A stretch of DNA of 64,000 nt from JAMXLO01 sp963799415 (GCA_963799415.1 CAWCXI010000045.1:124001-188000), one strand, 5' to 3'; counted from the first letter of the stretch, positions 8,497-17,260 are shown. The notes: generated by a model not told the origin, from the sequence alone. Numbers and translations are program-made.

Positions 8497-8589
8497 TCAA
8501 CGGAGACAATGCAGCGTCGCGCCATCCCACACCTGAGTGTCCCGTCCTGTAACACCCACGATCGTCGGATCGCTGGTTGCCGCGACCAT

Positions 8590-8622
8590 GTCATTGCGAG
8601 GAGCGAAGCGACGAAGCAATCC
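8590..8622 (+). repeat. REP-like intergenic repeat
   Basis: The segment beginning GTCATTGCGAGGAGCGAAG and ending in GCAATCC matches a repeat seen between genes of many proteobacteria, with ATTGC/GCAAT ends in inverted order. It is often mis-called as a small protein reading 'SLRGAKRRSNP' or 'HCEERSDEAIP', both of which appear here in two frames. It accounts for part of the 240-base gap between argG and the DUF1223 gene; the rest of the gap shows nothing recognisable. Confidence 0.7.
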
Positions 8623-8736
8623 CCATCAATGTGCGCCTCCTGTTGCAAAGTGCTTTCGTCGCTTGTTGTCCGGCGCAGCCTGTAACGTCCGGCCATGTCC
8701 ACGGTCTCACACATGGCCGACAACGGAGGCAAAACC

Positions 8737-9420
8737 GTGCGACGACGAGACCTGATTGCCGCGGCGCTCACGAGCAGTATCGTGCCGGCCGCGCGCGCTG
8801 CATCGAAGTCCGTGGTCCTTGAACTGTTCACGTCGCAGGGCTGCTCCTCATGCCCGCCGGCCGATGCCCTGCTGGGACAACTTGCCCGGCGGTCCGATGT
8901 GATCGCACTGGCGTGGCATGTCGACTACTGGGACCGCCTGGGGTGGCGCGACCGGTTTGCCAGCCGCGCGGCGACGCTTCGTCAGCAGGCCTACGCGCGA
9001 CAAATCGGCAGTGAAGTGTTCACTCCCGCACTCGTGGTGGATGGAACGACAGTGGTGGTGGGCTCTGACCGGGCAACGGTCGAGGCGGCGATCGCGACGG
9101 CAGGCGCGCTGCCACACGGCCTGACACTCAGCCGCACGGAAGGCGGTGTCACGGTGGAGGTGACGGCCGCGCTCGGCGTGGTTCGTGCCGAGCGCATCGT
9201 CTACGACCCGCAACAGGCAACCGATGTGGACGCCGGCGAAAACGACGGCCAGCGCCTGCGCGAGTACCGCGTCGTGCGGGAAGTCGAAACGCTGGCCGAT
9301 TGGGAAGGCACTTCTCGCCGTCTGTCCTTCAAACCATCTGCTCCAGGGCAGGGACAAGTGATCCTGGTACGTTCGGCAGACCTTCGGGTTCTCAGCGCTG
9401 TGGACCTGCCTGCCGGCTGA
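8737..9420 (+). CDS. DUF1223 thioredoxin-fold protein, Tat-type signal
   Basis: About 227 residues. The GTG at 8737 has a GGAGGC site 7 bases upstream and starts 'MRRRDLIAAAL', a twin-arginine-like signal peptide ending near 'AARA'; upstream ATGs at 8695 and 8713 lack ribosome sites. The mature protein opens with 'VVLELFTSQGCSSCPPAD', a thioredoxin-like CxxC (Cys36, Cys39) typical of DUF1223, and 'ALAWHVDYWDRLGWRDRFAS', also diagnostic. Family function is unknown; a periplasmic thiol or metal role is plausible. It ends 1 base before the stop of the convergent small membrane gene. Confidence 0.85.
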   Translation: MRRRDLIAAALTSSIVPAARAASKSVVLELFTSQGCSSCPPADALLGQLARRSDVIALAWHVDYWDRLGWRDRFASRAATLRQQAYARQIGSEVFTPALVVDGTTVVVGSDRATVEAAIATAGALPHGLTLSRTEGGVTVEVTAALGVVRAERIVYDPQQATDVDAGENDGQRLREYRVVREVETLADWEGTSRRLSFKPSAPGQGQVILVRSADLRVLSAVDLPAG

Positions 9421-9591
9421 TCAGGGCAACGCCGCCAGGGCGGCGCTGGCCATGTCGGGCAGTGTTTGCCATTCGACGATCAGCAGCCAGGACGCCAGCA
9501 GGATCAGAATCCAAACCACGGGAGCGAACTGCGCGTGGTTTCTGCCCGAACGGCGCGGGTGATCAGGATTGGTGATCTGCTGTTTGGCCAT
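9421..9591 (-). CDS. Small single-span membrane protein (56 aa)
   Basis: A 56-residue ORF from ATG 9591 to TGA 9421. A GGGAGA ribosome site stands 8 bases before the ATG. The sequence has a basic, polar N-terminus ('MAKQQITNPDHPRRSGRNHA') and one hydrophobic span ('FAPVVWILILLASWLLIVEW', residues 22-41), followed by a short acidic then alanine-rich tail. That fits an inner-membrane peptide with its N-terminus inside. No family was recognised. It is convergent with the DUF1223 gene with no gap. Confidence 0.6.
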   Translation of the reverse strand: MAKQQITNPDHPRRSGRNHAQFAPVVWILILLASWLLIVEWQTLPDMASAALAALP

Positions 9592-9749
9592 GGCTATTCT
9601 CCCGGCGCACCGGAACTTCTAATCATGCACAATTAACGCAATGATGGCGGCTGGTTTTTGCCCGCGCGGATCAGAATTGAGCCTGACGCATAGGTCCGCG
9701 GCCGCAACGCCCGCATAATGGTTTGCATCTCCCTGCAAGCGGACCGACC

Positions 9750-10989
9750 TTGAGCCAGAACACCCTCGCCGCGCGATACACCGCCACGGAAGCGGGAAGC
9801 GAAACCACGACATTCGCGATCCTGGTGTCGCTCTCGGTCTGTCATCTGCTGAACGACATGAACCAGTCGTTGGTTCCTGCGCTCTACCCAATTCTCAAGC
9901 AAACCTACCGGCTCGATTTCGGCCAGGTCGGATTGATTGCACTCGCCTCGCAGCTCACTGCCTCGATGCTGCAACCGGTGGTCGGTATGGTCACCGACCG
10001 TCGACCGCAGCCGTACTCATTGCCGATTGCGATGAGTTGCAGCCTGATTGGACTGCTGCTGCTGGCCGTCGCCGGCAACTATCCGACGATCCTGGCGGCG
10101 GCGGCGCTGGTCGGTGTCGGTTCCTCGGTGTTCCATCCCGAATCATCCCGCGTGGCGCGCATGGCCTCGGGCGGCCGTCACGGCTTCGCCCAGTCGCTGT
10201 TCCAGGTCGGCGGCAGCACCAGGATCGGCGATCGGCCCACTCCTCGCCGCCTTCGTCGTGGTGCCGCGCGGCCAGGGCAGCGTGGCCTGGTTCTCCGCCG
10301 CCGCGCTGCTGGCGATCGTCCTGCTGACCAATGTCAGCCTCTGGTACAGCCGGCACCTGACGCAACGGGGCGCAGGGGCCGGCAGCGCGCGCGGGGCCGC
10401 CTACGCCGTGCTGTCACGCCGGCGCGTACTGTTTGCGATCGCCGTCCTGGTCGCACTGCTGTTTTCGAAGAACGTCTACACGTCGTCGCTCAGCTCGTAC
10501 TACACTTTCTACCTGATCCATAAGTTCGGACTCTCGGTGCAGAACGCGCAGATCCATCTGTTCGTGTTTCTGGCCGCGGTGGCGGCCGGCACCTTCGCCG
10601 GAGGTCCGATCGGCGACCGCTTCGGACGCAAGCCGGTGATCTGGTTCTCCATCCTCGGCGCCTTTCCGTTCGCCTTGATGCTGCCCTATGCGAACTTGTT
10701 CTGGACCGGCATCCTGACTGTGGCGATCGGTCTGATCCTGGCCTCTGCTTTCTCGGCGATCCTGGTCTATGCGCAGGACCTGCTGCCGGGACGCGTCGGC
10801 ACGGTCGCCGGCATGTTCTTTGGCTTCTCGTTCGGCCTGGGCGGATTGGGCGCAGCCGCACTCGGCCAGATCGCCGACTGGACCAGCATCGAGACGGTCT
10901 ACCGGCTCTGCTCGTTCCTGCCGCTGATCGGGCTGCTCACCGCATTCCTGCCGAATATCGAGGAGCGGCGCCCACGCGTTACGCGGTGA
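9750..10989 (+). pseudogene. fsr: Fosmidomycin-resistance-type MFS exporter (Fsr), frame broken once
   Basis: A major facilitator exporter of the Fsr family, recognised by 'CHLLNDMNQSLVPALYPILK', 'GVGSSVFHPESSRVARMASGG' and 'GGPIGDRFGRKPVIW'. About 412 residues and 12 spans are expected. The frame from TTG 9750 (MSQNTLAARY) runs to about 10220 ('SLFQVGGST'), then one extra base moves it to the frame that ends at 10989 ('GSAIGPLLAAFVVVP...'). No internal codons are lost. The extra base can be read as ACC/ACA, both Thr, so the break may be an assembly artefact. Convergent with the TauE gene. Confidence 0.8.
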
Positions 10990-10993
10990 CCAT

Positions 10994-11743
10994 TCACAGC
11001 GCCCGCACGAAGAACGCCACCGTCACCAGCGCGGTCAATGCCACGACAAATCCACGTATGATCCTCGCCGGCAGCCATCGTCCCAACCGCGCGCCGAGAT
11101 AGCCGCCGATCACGCTGGCAATGAGCATCGCCAGCGCCTCGTGCCAACGGACCGCCCCAGCGACGATGAACCACAGCACGGCAGCGCCATTTGCCACGCT
11201 GACCAGCAGAACGCGCGCCGGCGCCATTCCCTTCAGGTCGGCGTTCGCGGTCAGCAGGCTCCAGGCTGCCATCATCATCAGCCCCACGGCTCCGCCGAAG
11301 TAGCCGCCATAAATCGAGACCACGAACTGCGGCACCGGCAAAGTATGCGGACCGATGCGCACCAAGCGCCGCAGTGCGAGGCCTGCTCGGGCGCCAAATG
11401 CGAAGGTCAGCGTGGCAAGCAGCAGCAGGAATGGGATCACCGCGTCGAACACCCGCGCCGATGTCGCAAGCAGCAGCGCCGCCCCGAGCGCCCCGCCCGC
11501 CAGGGTGATCGGAACCATCACGCCGAGCCTGAGATCGGTGATCCGGCCGAAATCGCGCCGATAGGCAAATGTGCTGGCAATGGTTCCCGGAAACAGCGCA
11601 ACGGTGGAGGAAGCGTTGGCGATCACCGGCGGCAGCCCGGCTGCGATCATCGCGGGAAAACTGATGAACGAGCCACCGCCTGCGATCGCATTCATCGCAC
11701 CCGCGAGCAGTCCCGCGGCGGCAAGCAGTCCGGCGTGTTGCAT
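10994..11743 (-). CDS. TauE/SafE family membrane transporter
   Basis: 249 residues, almost entirely hydrophobic with about 8 predicted spans. The family repeat is visible: 'GLLAGAMNAIAGGGSFISFPAMIAAGLPPVIANASSTVAL' near the N-terminus and the second copy 'FVVSIYGGYFGGAVGLMMMAAWSLL' in the middle. Members export or import sulfite, sulfonates or other organic anions; the substrate is not predictable. The open frame extends far upstream, but that part is antisense to the TetR gene; the ATG at 11743 starts the first span. It is divergent from tetR, so the shared TetR-like operator may also affect it. Confidence 0.8.
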   Translation of the reverse strand: MQHAGLLAAAGLLAGAMNAIAGGGSFISFPAMIAAGLPPVIANASSTVALFPGTIASTFAYRRDFGRITDLRLGVMVPITLAGGALGAALLLATSARVFDAVIPFLLLLATLTFAFGARAGLALRRLVRIGPHTLPVPQFVVSIYGGYFGGAVGLMMMAAWSLLTANADLKGMAPARVLLVSVANGAAVLWFIVAGAVRWHEALAMLIASVIGGYLGARLGRWLPARIIRGFVVALTALVTVAFFVRAL

Positions 11744-11819
11744 ACGGGTAGGCTGCACGGTCCCTTGTCCGTTCACAATCGAGCACGGTTCGGCGCCGAC
11801 CGAAGCGATTGATCTTGAA

Positions 11820-11837
11820 ACTGACTGAACGGTCAGT
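11820..11837. promoter_or_regulatory. TetR-type operator candidate
   Basis: ACTGAC - 6 bases - GTCAGT, a perfect 6-6-6 inverted repeat ending 11 bases before the tetR ATG and 77 bases from the divergent TauE start. Such short GTCAGT palindromes are typical TetR/AcrR sites. Autoregulation of the efflux operon is inferred. Confidence 0.6.
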
Positions 11838-11848
11838 AAGTAACACCG

Positions 11849-12469
11849 ATGGCAACCCGCTCCCGTCGAAAGGACGCGCGGCCCGGCGAGATCATCGCTG
11901 CCGCCCTCGCCTCGTTCGCTGAACGCGGCTATGCCGCGACGAAGCTGGAGGACGTCGCGGCCGCCGCCGGGATCAGCAAGGGCACGATCTACCTCTACTT
12001 TCCCACCAAGGAGGATCTGTTCCGGGCTGTCGTACGCCAGGCGGTGTTGCCCAATCTCGAGGTGGCCGAGGGGCAGTTCGCCGCTCACACCGGCTCGTGC
12101 GCCGATTTGCTCCGGCTGCTCGCTCAGCGGTTCCTGCAACTGCTCGAAAGCGACCTGACCGCAGTGCCCAAACTTGTGGTGGCCGAATCCGGCAACTTCC
12201 CTGCGATCGCGCAGTTCTACGCCGACACCGTGCTGCGTCGGGCCTTCGCCCTGATCGAGGGCATCCTGACCCAGGGCATGGAACGGGGCGAGTTCCGCCG
12301 GATGGACGTCCACGCCACCCTGCCGCTGTTCGCCGCGCCGTTCCTGCTCCTGGCGCTGTGGAAGCACTCGCTAGGCCGACACACCGATCTCACCTTCGAT
12401 CCCCGTGCGGTCGCAGAGGCACATCTCGACGTGCTGCTGCGCGGCCTCGCCTCGGAGGCGCCGCCGTGA
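11849..12469 (+). CDS. TetR/AcrR family transcriptional regulator
   Basis: 206 residues. The DNA-binding domain is at the N-terminus: 'RPGEIIAAALASFAERGYAATKLEDVAAAAGISKGTIYLYFPTKEDLF' (about 11-58), with the recognition helix 'GISKGTIYLYF'. The rest is an all-helical ligand and dimer domain typical of regulators of drug efflux. It overlaps the HlyD gene (GTGA), so regulator and pump are one operon. The arrangement TetR-HlyD-ABC ATPase-ABC-2 permease mirrors cecR-ybhGFSR of E. coli. The ligand is unknown. Confidence 0.9.
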   Translation: MATRSRRKDARPGEIIAAALASFAERGYAATKLEDVAAAAGISKGTIYLYFPTKEDLFRAVVRQAVLPNLEVAEGQFAAHTGSCADLLRLLAQRFLQLLESDLTAVPKLVVAESGNFPAIAQFYADTVLRRAFALIEGILTQGMERGEFRRMDVHATLPLFAAPFLLLALWKHSLGRHTDLTFDPRAVAEAHLDVLLRGLASEAPP

Positions 12470-13434
12470 AGCGCACATTTGCAGCGGTCGTGCTGGCAGC
12501 CCTCGCCGCCGGCGGCGCCGGCTGGTGGTGGTTGCACCGCGCCCCAGGCCACGACGCATGGCAGGGCTATGTCGACGCCGAATATGTCCGCGTGTCGCCT
12601 ACACTGACCGGTCGGATCACCAGCCTTGCCGTCGCGCGGGGCGACCAGGTGGCCGCCGGCGCACCGCTGTTCACCCAGGACGACGTCGACGACGTTGGTG
12701 CGCGCGATGCGGCAGCAGGCAAGCTGGCGGAGGCGCAGGCAAGGCTCGCCAACCTGGAGACCCGCAGCCGCGACACCGAGATCGCCCAGGCGCGGGCCGA
12801 TCTGGCGGACCTCGTCGCGACCAGGGATCGCATCGCCAAGGACCTCGCTCGCAATGAGGAGCTGCTGCGTACCGGCGCCGCCAGCCACCAGACGGTGGAC
12901 CAGCAGCATGCCGACCTGGCCTCCGCCGTCGCGCGCGCCGAGGCGGCCAATGCGAAGCTCGCGCAGATGCAGTCGCCGACCGGGCGCGAATACGAAATCG
13001 CCGCACAGCGCGCCATGGAGGCGCAGGCAAAGGCCGGGCTCGCCCAGGCGGAGTGGCAGGTGGCCCAGCGCCATGTCAGCGCCCCGGTTGCCGCCCTGGT
13101 ATCCGACACCTATTCGCGCCCTGGCGAGACGATCAACGCGGGTAATCCGGTGGTCGAACTGCTGCCACCGCAGAACATCCTGGTGCGCTTCTTCGTCCCC
13201 GAGACGGAGCTCGCCACCCTGCATATCGGCGACCGGCTGAAGATCGGCTGCGACGCCTGCGCGCCCGACCTGACCGCCAGCATCACGTTCATCGCGCCGC
13301 AGCCGGAATACACGCCGCCGGTGATCTATAGCGAAACCAACCGCGAGAAGCTGGTCTATCTGATCGAGGCACATCCGCCGCCTGATCAGGCAACACACCT
13401 GAAGCCAGGCCAGCCGGTGGATGTGCGGCGATGA
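12466..13434 (+). CDS. HlyD family periplasmic adaptor of ABC efflux pump
   Basis: 322 residues. The GTG at 12466 overlaps the tetR stop and follows GGAGGCG; the longer frame upstream is a shadow of tetR. Residues 1-22 form an N-terminal membrane anchor ('FAAVVLAALAAGGAGWWWL'). Then come the lipoyl/barrel-sandwich half motif 'YVDAEYVRVSPTLTGRITSLAVARGDQVAAGAPLF', a coiled-coil hairpin (about 80-180, rich in Ala, Glu, Arg), the second half motif 'VSAPVAALVSDTYSRPGETINAGNPVVELLPP', and a beta-barrel. It links the inner-membrane ABC exporter to the outer membrane, like YbhG. No outer-membrane channel gene is nearby. Confidence 0.9.
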   Translation: MKRTFAAVVLAALAAGGAGWWWLHRAPGHDAWQGYVDAEYVRVSPTLTGRITSLAVARGDQVAAGAPLFTQDDVDDVGARDAAAGKLAEAQARLANLETRSRDTEIAQARADLADLVATRDRIAKDLARNEELLRTGAASHQTVDQQHADLASAVARAEAANAKLAQMQSPTGREYEIAAQRAMEAQAKAGLAQAEWQVAQRHVSAPVAALVSDTYSRPGETINAGNPVVELLPPQNILVRFFVPETELATLHIGDRLKIGCDACAPDLTASITFIAPQPEYTPPVIYSETNREKLVYLIEAHPPPDQATHLKPGQPVDVRR

Positions 13435-14342
13435 CCACGCTCGCCATCGACGTGCACGACCTGAGCAAGAGCTTCGGCCCTCGGCTGGTCATCGACGGAC
13501 TGACCCTGCAGGTGCCCGAGGGCGAAATCTGCGGCTTCCTCGGTGGCAACGGCAGCGGCAAGACCACCACGATCCGGATGCTTTGCGGCCTGCTGCGACC
13601 AGACCGCGGCAGCGGCACGTGCCTCGGCATGGATCTGCTGCGCGATGCCCCGCGCATCCGACTGCAGATCGGCTACATGACGCAGCGGTTCAGCTTCTAC
13701 GGCGACCTGACCGTCGCCGAGAACCTCGAATTCGTCGCACGGCTCTATCAGCTTCGCGATTACCATCGTGCCATCACCGAAGTACTGGAGCGCATCGGAC
13801 TCGCCGATCGTGCCAACCAGTTGGCGCAGGAGCTATCCGGCGGCTGGAAGCAGCGCATGGCACTCGCTGCGTGCGTGTTGCACCGTCCGCGCCTGCTGCT
13901 GCTCGACGAACCGACCGCCGGCGTGGATGCCAAGGCACGGCGCGAGTTCTGGGACATGATTCACGAGATGGCGGCAGACGGTATGACCGTACTGGTGTCC
14001 ACCCATTACATGGACGAGGCTGAACGCTGCCAGCGCGTGGTGTATCTCGCCGGCGGCCGTCTGGTCGTACAGGGCACCGCCGACGATGTCGTGCGCGCCG
14101 CCAATCTGGTGACGTTCGAGGCGAGCGGCGACGGCATCGAACAGGCGGTGCGGCGACTTCGGCATCTGCCGGGCGTGGAGACGGCGGCGGTGTTCGGCCG
14201 CGCCATGCGCATCGCCGGCATGGACCGCGCCGCACTGCGCGCCGCGATCGACAGCCTCGATGGCACCACATTGCGCTGGCAGGAGGTCGAGCCGCGTCTC
14301 GACGATGTGTTCATCCACATGCTGCGGGACACCGAGGCATGA
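13431..14342 (+). CDS. ABC-2 exporter ATP-binding protein
   Basis: 303 residues with one nucleotide-binding domain: Walker A 'GGNGSGKT' (38-45), Q-loop 'MTQRF', signature 'LSGGWKQ' (135-141), Walker B 'LLLLDE' (155-160), and the switch His in 'VLVSTHYMDEAE'. After about 230 there is the usual accessory region of drug-type ATPases. It has a single ATPase unit, unlike E. coli YbhF, which is a fused double ATPase. The ATG overlaps the hlyD stop (ATGA) and the stop overlaps the permease start, so the three are tightly coupled. Confidence 0.92.
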   Translation: MTTLAIDVHDLSKSFGPRLVIDGLTLQVPEGEICGFLGGNGSGKTTTIRMLCGLLRPDRGSGTCLGMDLLRDAPRIRLQIGYMTQRFSFYGDLTVAENLEFVARLYQLRDYHRAITEVLERIGLADRANQLAQELSGGWKQRMALAACVLHRPRLLLLDEPTAGVDAKARREFWDMIHEMAADGMTVLVSTHYMDEAERCQRVVYLAGGRLVVQGTADDVVRAANLVTFEASGDGIEQAVRRLRHLPGVETAAVFGRAMRIAGMDRAALRAAIDSLDGTTLRWQEVEPRLDDVFIHMLRDTEA

Positions 14343-15466
14343 ACGGCTTCTCGTTCGTGCGTCTTCTGGCGATGCTCCGCAAGGAATGGATACAGATGCG
14401 GCGCGATCGCGCCACCGTGGGACTGACGGTGGCATTGCCGCTGATCCAGCTCTTCCTGTTCGGTTACGCGATCAACGCCAATCCGCGTCATCTGCCGACC
14501 GGCCTGATCACCGCCGAACACTCCACCTACGAGCGAACCCTGGTGGCAGCGCTACAGAACACCGAGTATTTCGACATCCATCCATTCGCCACCGAAGACG
14601 CTGCCGAACAGGCTCTGGCGCGCGGTGACGTGCTGTTCGTGCTGAACATTCCGCCCGACTTCTCGCGCCGCATCGATCGCGGCGAGCAGCCGCAGGTGCT
14701 GATGGATGCCGACGCGACCGATCCGACGGCGATTGCCAACGCCACCGCCGCGGTGGTCGCGCTGAACGCCACAGTGCTGAACCGCGATCTGCCGGTGGCG
14801 ATGCGGGTGCAGCCGTCGCAGCCGCCGTTCCAGATCGTATTGCACGCTCGCTATAACCCCGAGCAGATCACCGCGCTCAACATCGTGCCCGGGCTGATCG
14901 GGCTGATCCTGACCGTATCGACGCTTGTCATGACGTCACTGGCCATAACGCGCGAGCGCGAGTCGGGCACGATGGAGAACCTGTTGGCGATGCCGGTGCG
15001 GCCGATCGAGGTCATGCTGGGAAAGATCATCCCCTATGTCGGCCTGGCCTACGTGCAGACGGCGCTGATCCTCACGGTGTCGGTTCTGGTGTTCCACGTG
15101 CCCGTGCGCGGATCGATTCCGCTGCTGCTGTTCGCGCTCGGTGTTTTCATCGCCTGCAACCTGGCGATGGGGTTCACCTTCTCCACCATGGCCCGGACCC
15201 AGATGCAGGCACAGCAACTGGCGCAGTTCGGGCTTCTGCCATCGATCATGCTGTCGGGCTTCATGTTCCCGTTCCAGGGCATGCCGACCTGGGCGCGCTA
15301 TGTCGGCGAGGCGGTGCCGTTGACTTACACGTTGCGGATCTGTCGCGGGGTCCTGCTGAAGGGCAACGGGTTGTCGCAGATCTGGCCGGACCTGTGGCCT
15401 ATGGCACTGTTCGCGGTCGTGGTCGGCGCGATCGCAGTCAGTCTGTACCGCGAGACGCTTGACTGA
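14339..15466 (+). CDS. ABC-2 type efflux permease (YbhR/YhhJ-like)
   Basis: 375 residues. Topology is that of ABC-2 permeases: span 1 at 25-45 ('VGLTVALPLIQLFLFGYAI'), a large periplasmic domain (about 45-175), then five spans from 'LNIVPGLIGLILTVSTLVMTSLAI' to the C-terminus. The family EQ-loop 'ERESGTMENLLAMPVRPIEVMLGKIIPY' is clear. With one permease gene the pump would be a homodimer, unlike E. coli YbhSR. Probable role: export of drugs or other amphiphiles through the HlyD adaptor. Confidence 0.9.
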   Translation: MNGFSFVRLLAMLRKEWIQMRRDRATVGLTVALPLIQLFLFGYAINANPRHLPTGLITAEHSTYERTLVAALQNTEYFDIHPFATEDAAEQALARGDVLFVLNIPPDFSRRIDRGEQPQVLMDADATDPTAIANATAAVVALNATVLNRDLPVAMRVQPSQPPFQIVLHARYNPEQITALNIVPGLIGLILTVSTLVMTSLAITRERESGTMENLLAMPVRPIEVMLGKIIPYVGLAYVQTALILTVSVLVFHVPVRGSIPLLLFALGVFIACNLAMGFTFSTMARTQMQAQQLAQFGLLPSIMLSGFMFPFQGMPTWARYVGEAVPLTYTLRICRGVLLKGNGLSQIWPDLWPMALFAVVVGAIAVSLYRETLD

Positions 15467-15472
15467 GAGGCG

Positions 15473-16036
15473 TCACCGCAATTCCCACGGCAGCATCCGG
15501 CGCAGTGTCGCATCACGCAGGATGTAGTGGTGGAACAGCGCGGCCACGGCGTGCACGCCCGCGACGATCACCACGGCGTTGGCAGCAAGCGCGTGCCAGC
15601 CACCGATCAGACGCACCAGCGCGCGGTTCCCCGGATCGTAGGCCGGCACCTGAAACAGGTTGAAGATCACTTCGCCGCGCACCCATACATTGGCGATTCC
15701 AAGCCCCACCGCGACGATCAGCAGCGCATAGAGCAGCCAGTGGGTAATTCGGGCGATCACCAGCAGCAGTCCGTGATCGATCGGCGGCAGTGTCTCTCGG
15801 CGCGTCAGCCTCCAGCCAAGCCGGGCGAGCAAGACGAGGCCAAGCGCGACACCGAGCACGATATGCACGGAACGATAGTCGATGCGCAGCGGCCCGTTCG
15901 GAAACACATCCACGGTCTGCCCGATCGTCCACAGCACGGCGACCAGGACAGCGCTGATCCAGTGGAACATGATCGTGGTGGAGTCATGTCGTAGTCCCTG
16001 CGTTTCGGCAGGCTGCATTACGATCGTATGACGCAT
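15473..16036 (-). CDS. Cytochrome b561 family di-heme membrane protein
   Basis: 187 residues with four hydrophobic spans. Candidate heme ligands sit in span 1 ('STTIMFHWISAV'), span 2 ('RSVHIVLGVALG'), span 3 ('ITHWLLYALLI') and span 4 ('WHALAANAVVIVAGVHAVAALFHHYIL'). Bacterial b561 proteins move electrons between quinones and periplasmic acceptors, and some act as superoxide:ubiquinone oxidoreductase. The ATG at 16036 follows GGAGAGGG; the longer frame to 16105 runs into a repeat. It is convergent with the efflux permease. The partner is unknown. Confidence 0.85.
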   Translation of the reverse strand: MRHTIVMQPAETQGLRHDSTTIMFHWISAVLVAVLWTIGQTVDVFPNGPLRIDYRSVHIVLGVALGLVLLARLGWRLTRRETLPPIDHGLLLVIARITHWLLYALLIVAVGLGIANVWVRGEVIFNLFQVPAYDPGNRALVRLIGGWHALAANAVVIVAGVHAVAALFHHYILRDATLRRMLPWELR

Positions 16037-16052
16037 CAAACCCTCTCCGACC

Positions 16053-16197
16053 TTGTCATTGCAAGTTCCACACCCGCCTGGCGGCGGACCCGCGCTGGAT
16101 GGCATTCGTCATGGCCGGCGAAGGCCAGCCATCCACGTCTTCCTTGATGCGCGCGGTAATCTCGTTCGCAAGTGTGTCGCTGTGCTCGCGATGACAA
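16053..16197. repeat. 145-bp MITE/REP-like element
   Basis: Bounded by imperfect 13-bp inverted ends: TTGTCATTGCAAG at 16053-16065 and CTCGCGATGACAA at 16185-16197 (11 of 13 pair). Inside is a smaller palindrome, ATGGCCGGC-GAA-GGCCAGCCAT, near 16111-16132. The end sequence is related to the repeat at 8590. It fills the gap between the cytochrome b561 and mbfA genes and encodes nothing. Confidence 0.5.
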
Positions 16198-16229
16198 CCA
16201 AACGACTCGCCAGTCTATGATTGCGGGCT

Positions 16230-17186
16230 CTAGCTGCTGCCAATCAAAATGCCCGTGGCAAACACCAGGGCGCCGCCAAATGCCACCTGGAATGCGGCGG
16301 AAATAGGCGGCGTGTCCATGTACTTCCAGCGCACCCAACTGATGACCGCCAACTCCACCACCACGACGCAGATCGCCAGCCACGTCGCGGTCCAGAAATT
16401 TGGTATGAGATAAGGCAGCGTATGACCGATGCCTCCAAGAGTGGTCATAAGCCCGGTGATCGCGCCGCGCAGCACGGGTGCGCCGCGGCCGGTCAGGCTG
16501 CCGTTGTCCGACAGCGCCTCGGCGAACGCCATGGAAATGCCCGCGCCAATCGAGGCGGCGATGCCGACCAGGAATGCGTTCCACGACTGCCCTGTCGCAA
16601 ACGCAGCGGCAAACACTGGCGCCAGCGTGGAGACCGAACCATCCATCAATCCGGCGAGGCCCGGCTGGATCACCCGCAACACGAAAATCCGCCGCTCGTT
16701 CGCGTCCTCGCCCGCCCGCACGCCGGCGGGCAGGTTCTCCTCAACGATCTCATCCGCGCGTTGCTCGTGCACGGCCTCGGCCTCGGCCAGGTCGCCGAGC
16801 AGCTTGCGAATCGAGGCGTCGGTGGTCCGTGCCGCGGCGCGGCGATAGAAGCGCTTGGTCTCGGTCTCCATGGTCTCGGCGAGATCGCGCACCTGATCAA
16901 GACTGAGCGGCTGGATCTGCCAAACCGGTTTGTGCTGAATGAACCCGCGGACGTCGTGGCGACGGATCAGCGGGATGTGCTCGCCGAATTTCTCCTGGTA
17001 CAACTCGATCAATCGTCGGCGATGCTCGCTCTCCTCACCCGCCATCACCGTGAACACGTTGGCGCTCGCCGGATAGTCCTGGCGAAGCCCCTCGGCGATA
17101 TCTGTATAGATACGGCTGTCCTCCTCCTCATTGGCAATCGCCAACGCGAGGACCTCCCGTTCAGTGAGTTCGGAAAAATTGCGCAT
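16230..17186 (-). CDS. mbfA: Membrane-bound ferritin / iron exporter MbfA
   Basis: 318 residues, a fusion of a rubrerythrin-type ferritin domain and a VIT1/CCC1 membrane domain. The di-iron ligands are visible as Glu20 with EESEH (51-55), and a second pair with Glu near 107-109 and ExxH at 137-140. From about 165 the VIT1 part begins ('GLAGLMDGSVSTLAPVFAAAFAT') with five predicted spans. In Bradyrhizobium and Agrobacterium MbfA exports iron and protects against peroxide and acid stress. A Fur-like box lies 50 bases upstream. The gene is on its own. Confidence 0.92.
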   Translation of the reverse strand: MRNFSELTEREVLALAIANEEEDSRIYTDIAEGLRQDYPASANVFTVMAGEESEHRRRLIELYQEKFGEHIPLIRRHDVRGFIQHKPVWQIQPLSLDQVRDLAETMETETKRFYRRAAARTTDASIRKLLGDLAEAEAVHEQRADEIVEENLPAGVRAGEDANERRIFVLRVIQPGLAGLMDGSVSTLAPVFAAAFATGQSWNAFLVGIAASIGAGISMAFAEALSDNGSLTGRGAPVLRGAITGLMTTLGGIGHTLPYLIPNFWTATWLAICVVVVELAVISWVRWKYMDTPPISAAFQVAFGGALVFATGILIGSS

Positions 17187-17235
17187 GGCAGCAATTTGGC
17201 TGGCAGCCGTCCGCAGTCAAGTGAGCGACGAAACG

Positions 17236-17252
17236 ATGCGAATGCCTCGCAA
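17236..17252. promoter_or_regulatory. Fur-like box upstream of mbfA
   Basis: The 17-base site ATGCGAATGCCTCGCAA fits the Fur-type consensus TTGCGAATnATTCGCAA at 13 of 16 fixed positions, with TGCGA/TCGCA arms. It lies 50-66 bases before the mbfA ATG, a promoter position. Rhizobial mbfA is usually controlled by Irr through a different motif, which I do not see here. Confidence 0.45.
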
Positions 17253-17260
17253 CAGCAGTT

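Noticed and set aside
8577..8822. Small ORFs reading 'SLRGAKRRSNP' and 'HCEERSDEAIP'
   Set aside because: Translations of a known REP-like repeat; not real proteins.
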